DNA from: an uncultured Butyricicoccus sp. | GTDB taxonomy: Bacteria; Bacillota; Clostridia; Oscillospirales; Butyricicoccaceae | DNA length: 64,000 nucleotides | Assembly: GCA_900547195.1 (NCBI GenBank) | Contig: URFQ01000003.1 | Location: 7,201-71,200 of the forward strand | Direction of reading: 5' to 3' | In this document: piece after piece, positions 7,976-15,470 of the stretch | Position numbering within the stretch: position 1 is the first letter of the stretch | Layout of the letters: each line of letters begins with the position of its first letter | Program-made: the position numbers and the translations under genes | Notes under the pieces: model-generated | Seen by the model: only the letters and a program-made list of their open reading frames with translations | The model's database searches: none | Told to the model about the DNA's origin: nothing

Positions 7976-8764
7976 ATGGATAGATTCGAAAAAATACGAA
8001 AGTTGAACGAGCTGCTTTTGCAGGATATGCCAGAATACCGTGAACAGGCGGCGGCATTTCCCATGGAGCGTACCGCCCAAAGACGGTTGCTGCGCAGCCT
8101 GATGAATGTTCGCCCGCCGAAACCTCTGAGCCCGGAATATTTGGCTTTACAGGACAGCCTGCTCTCAGAAGAGCGCGATGAAAAAGACATTGTCGATGTA
8201 AAATCGCTCCCGGCCTGTGCAAAAGACCCACGGCTGCTTTTGTGGCAGGGCGACATTACCCGCCTGAATGCAGATGCCATTGTGAACGCGGCAAACAGCG
8301 CAATGCTGGGCTGCTTCCGCCCCTGTCACGGCTGCATTGACAACGCCATTCACTCCGCCGCCGGTTCTCAGTTGCGGGAGGAATGCAGCCAGCTGATGAT
8401 GGCACAGGGCCATGAAGAACCGGCCGGAAAAGCAAAGGTAACTTCGGCGTATAATCTTCCGTGTAAATTTGTCATTCACACAGTGGGGCCTGTCGTATCC
8501 AGACGGCTTACCCCAAAGCATGAACGGCAGCTTTCCGGCTGTTACCTCTCCTGCTTGGAGCTTGCCAATCAAATGGGTCTGGAAAGTATCGCGTTCTGCT
8601 GTATATCTACCGGGGAATTTCATTTTCCAAATGCACGGGCAGCGGAAATTGCCATTGCCACGGTGTTGGAATTTCTTTCACATCCTACTTCCCTGAAAGG
8701 TATTGTGTTCAATGTGTTTCAGGATTCGGACTTAAGAATCTATCAAAAGCTTCTTGCTTTATAA
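7976..8764 (+). CDS. Protein-ADP-ribose hydrolase, zinc-type macrodomain
   Basis: The ATG at 7976 follows GGAG and lies directly after the DUF1848 stop. The 262-residue protein has an N-terminal helical extension (~70 residues) and a macrodomain: LLWQGDITRLNADAIVNAANS binds ADP-ribose, GCFRPCHGCIDNAIHSAAG carries the Cys/His cluster seen in zinc-containing macrodomains of SirTM operons, and AFCCISTGEFHFP forms the second ADP-ribose loop. Such enzymes remove ADP-ribose added by SirTM. Here the SirTM partner is only a remnant, and no GcvH-like or LplA2 gene is seen, so the hydrolase is orphaned or serves another transferase. Confidence 0.92.
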   Translation: MDRFEKIRKLNELLLQDMPEYREQAAAFPMERTAQRRLLRSLMNVRPPKPLSPEYLALQDSLLSEERDEKDIVDVKSLPACAKDPRLLLWQGDITRLNADAIVNAANSAMLGCFRPCHGCIDNAIHSAAGSQLREECSQLMMAQGHEEPAGKAKVTSAYNLPCKFVIHTVGPVVSRRLTPKHERQLSGCYLSCLELANQMGLESIAFCCISTGEFHFPNARAAEIAIATVLEFLSHPTSLKGIVFNVFQDSDLRIYQKLLAL

Positions 8765-8946
8765 TAACAAAATACGTTGTTGCCTTATCTGTATTCCTTA
8801 AAAACGTTTGGCGCAAAATTGTTTTTCGATATAGGTTGAAAAATGCCTGCTTTATCAAGCAAGCCCTGTCAAATTCTATCCCTGGAAAAGGCTTTCACCT
8901 CCTGCCTTCCTACAGCATAGTCTGCCTGTGAAGGAGGCGATGAAGC

Positions 8947-9366
8947 ATGAAGAAAAGCACGTCGCTCGCCGTCATCGGCGGTGACATGCGGCAGGCGTTC
9001 CTGGCGCAGCTTTTATGCGCAGACGGACACCGGGTTACCGTCTCCGCACTAGACCGGCACAAATTTGACAGCAGCGTCCACCGCGCGACCGCGCCAAATT
9101 TCGGCGTGGATGCGGACGTACAGGCAGTCATCCTCCCAATGCCCGCCGAACGGGACGAAGGGCTGCTCAACGCGCCGCTCTCTAATACATCCTATCACAT
9201 TCAAACCATTTTAGACGCCATTCCGCCCAAGATGCTGGTGCTGGCCGGCGCCGCATCCGATGCAGTGCGCGCGCATGCAGCACAGAACAGCCTGCGTCTG
9301 ATCGATTACCTGACACGCGAAGAACTTGCCATCCGCAACGCGGTACCTGCCGCGTTAGCGATATAG
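8947..9366 (+). pseudogene. dpaA: Truncated dipicolinate synthase subunit A
   Basis: The 139-residue product matches the N-terminal half of DpaA (SpoVFA), which with DpaB makes dipicolinic acid for spores: SLAVIGGDMRQAFLAQLL, DAIPPKMLVLAGAA, LIDYLTREELAIRNAVP. The family is usually ~290 residues and continues into a C-terminal Rossmann domain; here a TAG follows PAALAI, and no continuation or dpaB is seen downstream. The start has an excellent AAGGAGG site, so loss is recent or the truncated protein is still made. Suggests a sporulating ancestor. Confidence 0.78.
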
Positions 9367-9835
9367 GTGCTCTTCTTTCGCCTGCCGGCAACCTGATTTT
9401 GATTATTTTTGTTTGTCATATTATACTTTTTGTGTTTCGAACACAAATTCTCCCGATTTGGGCCTTTTTAGACTAGCCGTCTTCGATTAAGTTTTCGAAT
9501 GGGCAACAGAACAACTTCTCAATTTTTCTGGCTTGTAGCCACAGTCAAGCAGGATGCTGAGATTATCCTCGCAGAGCCTCATCGCTTTGGCGGCATTGAA
9601 CAGATGTCATGCGGCGTAATTTCCAACTCGAGTCCGGCCAGTGCGGATACTGCCGGCAAAAATGACGTAGGTATGCTGCGGGGTCGAATTGCCGCGCGTC
9701 ACTTCGCCATCCCGGTTCATCTTCACGATATCACCTGGAAGAGTACCGCAGAATTCGTGATCACATTTTCTTCTGAAAACTCCAAATCATCACGCCATTT
9801 ACGGTCTATTATTCAGAGGTTCCCTAGGTGTTTCT

Positions 9836-9860
9836 GCTGGCGCAAAGCCAGCTTTTTTAT
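9836..9860 (+). terminator. Rho-independent terminator
   Basis: GCTGGC (9836-9841), loop GCAAA, GCCAGC (9847-9852), then TTTTTTATTTTT. It is oriented for plus-strand transcription, presumably of the vanished continuation of the dpaA region. Confidence 0.8.
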
Positions 9861-9928
9861 TTTTGTAGGACTGTCTTTGTTTTGGGGTTTATGATCCCCC
9901 TTCCAACGGGTACAGAAGCATAAATTTC

Positions 9929-9954
9929 GCCTGTGCGGCCAAGGCCGCACAGGC
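9929..9954. repeat. 26-bp near-perfect palindrome
   Basis: Perfect 12-base arms (9929-9940 and 9943-9954) around an AA centre, GC-rich, with no T-run on either side. It lies ~100 bp beyond the 3' end of the minus-strand kinase remnant and may act as its transcript end or be a protein-binding site. Confidence 0.6.
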
Positions 9955-10049
9955 TTATAGAAAAGGAATCCAGTCACACGGAGGAAAATGAGAGATAATG
10001 CTTGGGGAGGAAAACCATGCGACTAAGATCTTGTGTGGTAATACTGAGG

Positions 10050-10443
10050 TTAGCTCTCCTCCAGTTCGGAGGGCAACGGGATAGAGGGCGTAGCCCCTTT
10101 CGAAAGACAGCGATGGATGCCGCCGAAGAGGATAATGCTGCTCTGGCCGACTGCATCCACCTGAATGATGGTGTGGCCGGGCTGGGCGTTCTCCCTGCGG
10201 CTCAGCCTAGTGTTTACACCATTTATTTTCAACGTGTCCAGCAGAAGTTCGCTGTCGTTACCGAGAATGCCGGCGTGCCAGACGGGCAGTCCGGCTTTTG
10301 CCATGGCGACGGACTGATTCAGCCCCTTGCCGTCGACAGATAACTCCCGACCGCCGGAAAAGATGGTTTTACCGAGGGGCGACGATGTGGTCAAGAGAAT
10401 AGACATAATCCAGATTTATAGAATCAAAACACATGGCTTTCAT
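10050..10443 (-). pseudogene. Frameshifted, truncated PfkB-family (ribokinase-like) sugar kinase
   Basis: The gene starts at ATG 10443 with AAGGAG nine bases upstream and encodes MKAMCFDSINLDYVYSLDHIVAP, which then hits a stop; the other frame continues at about 10377 with GKTIFSGGRELSVDGKGLNQSVAMAKAG and GHTIIQVDAVGQSSIILFGG, the N-terminal third of a ribokinase-like PfkB kinase. One indel at about 10375 explains this. The protein ends at 10050 after only ~130 residues, missing the GAGD catalytic region. It is the last gene of locus B, 52 bp after a TIM-barrel gene, so the pathway lost this kinase or uses the ROK kinase instead. Confidence 0.8.
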
Positions 10444-10495
10444 GAGATTCTCCTTTTGGGCTTCGGGATTAGTGATTTCGTATTGGTACTCTTTC

Positions 10496-11260
10496 TTACA
10501 GAATCACGCCCATTGCCTGACGATACGCCTGGTTCCAATCAGCGGGAATATCCGCCTCAATGGTCAGCGTTCCCTGATAGCCCGCCTGTTTCAGGCTGTT
10601 CAGAAAGGCGCTGTAATCATAATCATCCTCTGCTGAGGGATACCTTCTCTCCGGGTAAGACAGAGGATAGTCAATGTGGATATGGTGAATGTAGGGCAAA
10701 TATTCCTCAATATCCCGAAACGGCTCCTCCGCCCACACCATATGACGCAGGTCGGCCATGGTGTACAGGTTGGGGGCATCTACCTTTTTGATGAGCTGCA
10801 CCGCTTGGGCAACAGTATTGATGTAGTTGGAGTATTTCGGTCCCAGCGGCTCCAAAATCAGTTTCTGACCGTTCTTTTCTGCTGTCTGTGCCATCAGACG
10901 AAGGGACTTGATGAAAATATCTTCCTTCTCCCGATCTGTCTCCGACTGCAGCCAGCGGGCTTTTCCGTTTCCAAGAATCACGGCCTTGATGCCGAGTTGG
11001 GCGGTTCTTTCGCACGCTTTCTCCAGATACGCTCTCAGGGATTCTGGATCATAACCCTCCGTGAAAAAGAGCGGTTCCGACACTGGTAGTAGTCGCGCAC
11101 CGGTCAGCACCGGCACACCGGTTCTGACCGTATGTTTTAGTTCTTCAAATGCTTCCTCGCTCAGCTTTTCGATCTCTGGAATGTCCAGCTCCACAAAATC
11201 ATAGCCTGCCTCGGAAATATGCAGATAGTCTTTGATAAATCCAAATCCGCCAATCTTCAT
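10496..11260 (-). CDS. Sugar phosphate isomerase/epimerase (TIM barrel)
   Basis: A 254-residue protein of the AP-endonuclease-2/xylose-isomerase-like TIM-barrel family. Putative metal and catalytic residues sit in LILEPLG (about residue 144), YTMADLRHM (about 176), HHIHIDYP (about 203) and TLTIEADI (about 237). The start has only a weak AGGATTG site. It lies beyond a strong terminator after dctP, so it may be read at reduced level or from its own promoter. It has lower similarity to the other TIM-barrel proteins of this locus, consistent with a different step or substrate. Confidence 0.82.
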   Translation of the reverse strand: MKIGGFGFIKDYLHISEAGYDFVELDIPEIEKLSEEAFEELKHTVRTGVPVLTGARLLPVSEPLFFTEGYDPESLRAYLEKACERTAQLGIKAVILGNGKARWLQSETDREKEDIFIKSLRLMAQTAEKNGQKLILEPLGPKYSNYINTVAQAVQLIKKVDAPNLYTMADLRHMVWAEEPFRDIEEYLPYIHHIHIDYPLSYPERRYPSAEDDYDYSAFLNSLKQAGYQGTLTIEADIPADWNQAYRQAMGVIL

Positions 11261-11298
11261 TGTGTTTTCAATCCTATTACAATAGATTTACGGTTAAG

Positions 11299-11319
11299 GA
11301 CACGGCATGCAGCCGTGTC
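11299..11319. repeat. Perfect 8-bp inverted repeat upstream of TIM-barrel gene
   Basis: GACACGGC (11299-11306) and GCCGTGTC (11312-11319) with a 5-base loop, in the leader of the minus-strand gene starting at 11260. There is no T-run; it could be an operator or leader hairpin. Confidence 0.5.
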
Positions 11320-11355
11320 TTCTTCCGCATTGTTGCCTAAGTAACTCCTTTTTGC

Positions 11356-11420
11356 AAAAAGGCCCTCATTTTGTCTTTTATCTCAATCGCTGAGATTTTT
11401 CAGAGTTTAAATGAGGGCCT
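11356..11420 (-). terminator. Terminator after dctP with nested hairpin
   Basis: Perfect 12-base arms (11360-11371 and 11409-11420) enclose an inner hairpin (ATCTCA/TGAGAT around 11380-11396); on the minus strand the structure ends in TTTTT (complement of 11356-11360). It lies 46 bp after the dctP stop and separates it from the next gene. Confidence 0.8.
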
Positions 11421-11466
11421 CGTGTTCAGTTATTGTTCAGTTTGTCTGTTTTGTCAGGCATCGCGA

Positions 11467-12522
11467 TCAGTACTTTTCACGGGTAGCAACCAGCAGATCA
11501 TACAGTTCTTTCTGGCTGTCGCTTGCATTTGCAAGGAAGTCCTCCACAACGGGCTGGGTCTTCTCCATGAAGGGGGTCTTGTCCACTTTAACGATCTCGA
11601 CACCGTTCTCCTCCATGACCTTCACGCCTTCTTCGGTAGCAGCAGGCCAGATTTCGTTGTTCCACTTGTTAGAGAACTTCTCGCCAGCCTCAATGATAGC
11701 ATCTTGATTTTCGGGAGACAGCCTGTCGAACCACACCTTGCTGACGAACACTGGGTCAGGAATGGTGAAGTGCTCGGTCAGAGTGTAGTATTTGCACAGT
11801 TCATACCAGCTGTTAGCAGCGATAACGGAGGGAGTGTGATCCAAGCCATCAATGGTGCCCTGCTGCAGAGCGGTGTAGATTTCGCTGGAAGCCAGGGGGG
11901 TGGCGATAGCACCCATAGCGTTGACGGAGTTAGCCAGAACGGCATCCTCCATGCAGCGCAGTTTCAGGCCTTTCAGATCGTCAGCAGTGTTGACCGTACG
12001 AGTTTTATTCAGGACACTGCGGCTGCCGATGTCAGTCCAGGCGATGATCTTGAAGCCGTTTGCCTCCGCGTCAGCTTCCAGCATGGCCTTCACGTCTTCA
12101 TCCATGACGGTGTTAACAGCCTGGCTACCGTTCTCCCACAGATAAGGCAGGGAGAAAACGGACCACATATCGCTGAATGCAGACAGGTCGGTGGCGGCGC
12201 ACTCGGTCATCTCGATGGTGCCGGCCCTCAGGCCCTCAAAGGTGGAAGCCTTGTCACCCAGCTGGGAGGAGGGATAGAACTCCATCTTCAGGCGACCGTC
12301 GGAGCACTCTTCGATCAGCTCGGCCAGTGCGTTGGCACCGTCAGCCTGAGTGCCGGTGGCAGGATAGGTAACAGAATACTTGACGGCGATTGTATCGCCG
12401 GATCCATTAGCTGCACTGCTTCCACCGTTGGCTGCATTGCCGCTGGAAGATTTACCACAGGCGGTCAGCATGGTCACCAGCGCGAATGTGCAGGTCAGAG
12501 CAAGTATCAATTTTTTCTTCAT
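11467..12522 (-). CDS. dctP: TRAP transporter substrate-binding lipoprotein
   Basis: Start at ATG 12522, preceded by AAGGAG; the open frame further upstream is not translated. The 351-residue product has a lipoprotein signal (MKKKLILAL...MLTAC, lipobox LTAC, Cys about 22), a Ser/Gly/Asn-rich linker, and the DctP fold with the family signature GLKLRCMEDAVLANSVNAMG, including the arginine that binds the carboxylate of most TRAP substrates. It captures a sugar acid or similar acidic solute outside the cell and hands it to DctQM, encoded just upstream. Its presence suggests that locus B degrades an acidic sugar. Confidence 0.95.
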   Translation of the reverse strand: MKKKLILALTCTFALVTMLTACGKSSSGNAANGGSSAANGSGDTIAVKYSVTYPATGTQADGANALAELIEECSDGRLKMEFYPSSQLGDKASTFEGLRAGTIEMTECAATDLSAFSDMWSVFSLPYLWENGSQAVNTVMDEDVKAMLEADAEANGFKIIAWTDIGSRSVLNKTRTVNTADDLKGLKLRCMEDAVLANSVNAMGAIATPLASSEIYTALQQGTIDGLDHTPSVIAANSWYELCKYYTLTEHFTIPDPVFVSKVWFDRLSPENQDAIIEAGEKFSNKWNNEIWPAATEEGVKVMEENGVEIVKVDKTPFMEKTQPVVEDFLANASDSQKELYDLLVATREKY

Positions 12523-12614
12523 TTTCGATCTCCTTCTCACAAAAATAGCGGTTTGGGTGTGTGTGTTTATTTCTTTCGTGCGTTCAGGCACGTAATAGAT
12601 GTGATCGAGGGTTC

Positions 12615-13931
12615 TCAGACCGCCATGCCCAGAAACGAGGGAACAGCCAGAACCAGGAAGGGGACGTAGGTAATCAGCAGCAGGCAGATAAATTCTGCAA
12701 TCATGTAGGGAACCGTGCCCTTGATTGCCTTTTCAACCGGGATACCGACAATCTTGGAGGTGATGAACAGGCAGTAGCCCAGAGGAGGCGTGATGTTTCC
12801 GATGGTCAGGTTGAAGGCCATGATGATGCCGAAATGAATCAGGCTGATGCCCATGGAGCTGGCAACCGGGGCCAGAATGGGAGCCAGAATGATAACGGAG
12901 GCGCCGCCGTCCATGAACATACCCATGACCAGCAGGAGGAGGTTGACCAGGAGCAGGAACATGTACTTGTTGTTGATGACGGAGAGTATCAGGTCGTTCA
13001 CGATCACGGGCATCTGCAGCGCGGTAAGACCATAGCTGAACACCTTTGCGCAGGCGATGATCAGCAACAGAGGTGCTGCGCTGTTAACGCCCCGCAGCAG
13101 GATGGTCCAGATTTCGCTGGGCTTGAGAGACTTGATAACGAACAGGCTGACCAGCAGTGCGTACACCACGGAGATAGCACCGGCTTCGGTGGGGGTCATG
13201 ATGCCGCCCATGATGCCGCCAACAACGATCAGAGGCATGCCCAAGGGAATCAGGCCGTCCACGATGGTGGTCTTGATCTCTCCCATGGACAGCTTCTCGG
13301 TTCTTCTGGGAAAGTGAACCACGCGGTCACGGAGCAGAACCACCGCCATCAGGATCAGACCGCACAGGATGCCGGGAACCACGCCGCCCATGAACATGGT
13401 GCCGACGGAGACACCGACAGCGGTCGCGTAAACCACCATGATGATGCTGGGAGGAATAATAGGGCCGCAAGTGGAAGCACTGGCGATGACGCCCACAGCT
13501 TCTTCAACGGGATAGCCTTCTTTGGTCATAGCGGGGATCAGGATGCCGCCCATGCAGGATGCACAGGCCTGCGCAGAACCGGTGATGCCGCCGAAGAACA
13601 TGCTGGACACGATGCCTGCGTGAGCCAGACTGCCGGGAAGTCGACCGATGAGCAGTGTTGCAAACTTGATCAGTTTTTCTGTGATGCCGCCTCGGTTCAT
13701 GATCTCACCCGCCAACATGAAGAACGGGATTGCCAGAAGAGGAAGGCTGCCGATGCCGTTAAAAACGGAGTTTGCTACAGCTAGGGTTGCGATGGGAGTG
13801 TTGGTAGTGACAGCCAGAGCACCCAGGCTCAGCGTGCCGCTAAACAGCAGCGAGACATAAACCGGGATGCCTGCCAGAATAAAGCCGAAGGTCAGAATGA
13901 CCAGCAGGGCGATGATTAAGCCTACGTTCAC
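12615..13931 (-). CDS. dctM: TRAP transporter large permease
   Basis: GTG start at 13931 placed by AAGGAGG nine bases upstream. The 438-residue protein has ~12 hydrophobic segments and family-typical stretches: AIPFFMLAGEIMNRGGI, FFGGITGSAQACASCMGG, PTEAGAISVVYAL and LTIGNITPPLGYCLF. It carries solute across the membrane with sodium, together with the small subunit DctQ encoded 17 bp upstream and DctP encoded 92 bp downstream. Confidence 0.95.
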   Translation of the reverse strand: MNVGLIIALLVILTFGFILAGIPVYVSLLFSGTLSLGALAVTTNTPIATLAVANSVFNGIGSLPLLAIPFFMLAGEIMNRGGITEKLIKFATLLIGRLPGSLAHAGIVSSMFFGGITGSAQACASCMGGILIPAMTKEGYPVEEAVGVIASASTCGPIIPPSIIMVVYATAVGVSVGTMFMGGVVPGILCGLILMAVVLLRDRVVHFPRRTEKLSMGEIKTTIVDGLIPLGMPLIVVGGIMGGIMTPTEAGAISVVYALLVSLFVIKSLKPSEIWTILLRGVNSAAPLLLIIACAKVFSYGLTALQMPVIVNDLILSVINNKYMFLLLVNLLLLVMGMFMDGGASVIILAPILAPVASSMGISLIHFGIIMAFNLTIGNITPPLGYCLFITSKIVGIPVEKAIKGTVPYMIAEFICLLLITYVPFLVLAVPSFLGMAV

Positions 13932-13947
13932 GATAATTCCTCCTTCC

Positions 13948-14442
13948 TTATTCTTCAACGGAAACAGGATCGTCGATGACTCTGCTCTTGATAGAGCAGA
14001 GATATTCATAGATCATCAGACCGAATCCCATGGGGATGGACATGTAATAATACATTCTGGGGATGCGAAGGGCGGTACTCAGCATGGTGCCGTCTGCGGT
14101 GTACTGAGCCGTCCAGATGAGCAACAGCGTCAGGAAGACGATGGTGATCACCAGGAAGGCACCGCGTAGCGCGATGCGTGCGCCCTTGGACTTTGGCTTG
14201 TTCACCAGCATGGTGAACTCGGTGTGGCCGTTGGTGCGGACAGCTCGTGCACTTCCAAACATACCCATAGCCACCAGAAGTGCCTGATTGACTTCGTCTG
14301 CCCACAGGAAGCCGGTGTGGAAAATGTAGCGTGCAATGACACTGGCCGTTGCGATGCAGACAATTGCGGCTAGCGTGGTACCGCAAACGATATCCTCAAC
14401 CCACCGAATAATCGTATCTAAAGATGTTAATAACTTTTTCAT
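13948..14442 (-). CDS. dctQ: TRAP transporter small permease
   Basis: A 164-residue, four-helix membrane protein. The stretch RYIFHTGFLWADEVNQALLVAMGMFGSA is typical of DctQ (kept here only as a landmark near residues 38-65). It is the small integral subunit of the TRAP transporter. The start has GAGGG upstream; its stop is 17 bp from the dctM start, so the two are translated together. Confidence 0.93.
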   Translation of the reverse strand: MKKLLTSLDTIIRWVEDIVCGTTLAAIVCIATASVIARYIFHTGFLWADEVNQALLVAMGMFGSARAVRTNGHTEFTMLVNKPKSKGARIALRGAFLVITIVFLTLLLIWTAQYTADGTMLSTALRIPRMYYYMSIPMGFGLMIYEYLCSIKSRVIDDPVSVEE

Positions 14443-14469
14443 TTTCGTCCCTCTACAGATATGGCGGCC

Positions 14470-15435
14470 TTATGCCCACCACATTCCGGATGATTGCTCG
14501 AAAATGGCACATTCCCTCACCATGTCCACCGCATGTTGCAGTCCCTCTAGCCGGTTCATTAGACTGTCCTCATGCTCAATGCTGATGGTTCCATCGTATC
14601 CGATTTTGCGCAGTTCCGAGAAAATATCCTTCCAATACCGTGCATCGTTTCCGTAGCCCACAGTCCGGAAGATCCAGGAGCGGTGAGCTTCGTCGTTATA
14701 GTGTTTCGTGTCCAGAACGCCGTTGATGGCCTTGTTGTATTTGTCGATGCGCACATCCTTGGCGTGGACATGATAGATCATCCCCTCAAAGGCACGGATC
14801 ACAGCGACCGGATCCATTCCCTGCCAGAGCAGGTGGCTGGGGTCAAAGTTGACGCCAATTTCCGGACCGGCCGCGTCTCTGAGCCGCTTCAGCGTATCCA
14901 CATTGTAGACACAGAATCCGGGATGCAGTTCCAGTGCAATTTTATTCACACCGTATTCCTTTGCGATCTGAACGAAGTTCCTCCAGTAAGGAATCAGCAC
15001 TTTCTCCCACTGATACTTGAGAATCTCCAAGTTGTCGTCCGGCCATGCGCAGGTCACCCAATTGGGATACTTGGAGTCCTCGCAGTCTCCGGGACAGCCG
15101 GAAAAACAGGTGATCGTATCAACCCCCAGTTTTTCAGCCAGACGAACCGTGTTACACATATCCTCGTGGTGCTCCTCGGCCTTTGCGGCATTGGGATGGA
15201 CGGGATTGCCGTGGCAGGACAGTGCACTGATGGTAATGCCCTCCTTGCTGAGCGTCTCCTTGAATTCCTCCAGTGCTTCAGGTGATGCCAAGAGTCGCTC
15301 CGGGTCTACATGAGTCTTTCCAGCGAATCCACCGCAGCCGGGTTCGATCTGTTCGATGTTCATCTCACGAAAGGTTTTCAAAGCTTCTTCCAGAGGTCTG
15401 TCCTGAAGGACATTGGCTACAACGCCTATTTTCAA
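14470..15435 (-). CDS. Xylose-isomerase-like TIM-barrel sugar isomerase/epimerase
   Basis: TTG start at 15435 chosen because GAGGAGG lies eight bases upstream; the nearby ATG is out of frame. The 321-residue TIM-barrel protein resembles the one at 5239-6177 along its whole length: ALELHPGF, GVNFDPSHLLWQGMDP, YHVHAKDVRI, RTVGYGND and ISIEHEDS correspond one to one. The preceding gene in the operon is a Gfo/Idh/MocA oxidoreductase. The conserved Glu/Asp/His residues suggest a divalent-metal enzyme. Reaction unknown; candidates include keto-sugar isomerisation or elimination. Confidence 0.88.
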   Translation of the reverse strand: MKIGVVANVLQDRPLEEALKTFREMNIEQIEPGCGGFAGKTHVDPERLLASPEALEEFKETLSKEGITISALSCHGNPVHPNAAKAEEHHEDMCNTVRLAEKLGVDTITCFSGCPGDCEDSKYPNWVTCAWPDDNLEILKYQWEKVLIPYWRNFVQIAKEYGVNKIALELHPGFCVYNVDTLKRLRDAAGPEIGVNFDPSHLLWQGMDPVAVIRAFEGMIYHVHAKDVRIDKYNKAINGVLDTKHYNDEAHRSWIFRTVGYGNDARYWKDIFSELRKIGYDGTISIEHEDSLMNRLEGLQHAVDMVRECAIFEQSSGMWWA

Positions 15436-15470
15436 TCCATTTTCCTCCTCTCTGCACGTACATATCTCAA

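Larger units (their letters stand above)
9367..10049. other. Gene-free stretch with hairpins
   Basis: No convincing gene on either strand. A 131-residue open frame (9499-9894, plus) has no recognisable motif and runs through a terminator, and the opposite strand contains fragmentary frames with stops, so this is probably eroded coding DNA. It holds a short-loop hairpin (arms 9429-9436 and 9440-9447), a terminator at 9836 and a 26-bp palindrome at 9929. Confidence 0.5.

Noticed and set aside
9429..9447. LexA/SOS-like box (TTTGTGTT TCG AACACAAA)
   Set aside because: The half-sites do not fit the Gram-positive LexA consensus spacing and there is no gene directly downstream; recorded only as a hairpin.
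9499..9894. 131-residue plus-strand open frame in the gene-poor region
   Set aside because: No recognisable motif, no good ribosome site, and it runs through a rho-independent terminator. It may be eroded coding DNA.
11371..13784. Long plus-strand open frames (432 and 407 residues) across the TRAP genes
   Set aside because: Antisense to dctP and dctM, which have clear motifs and ribosome sites; the frames show low-complexity shadow composition.
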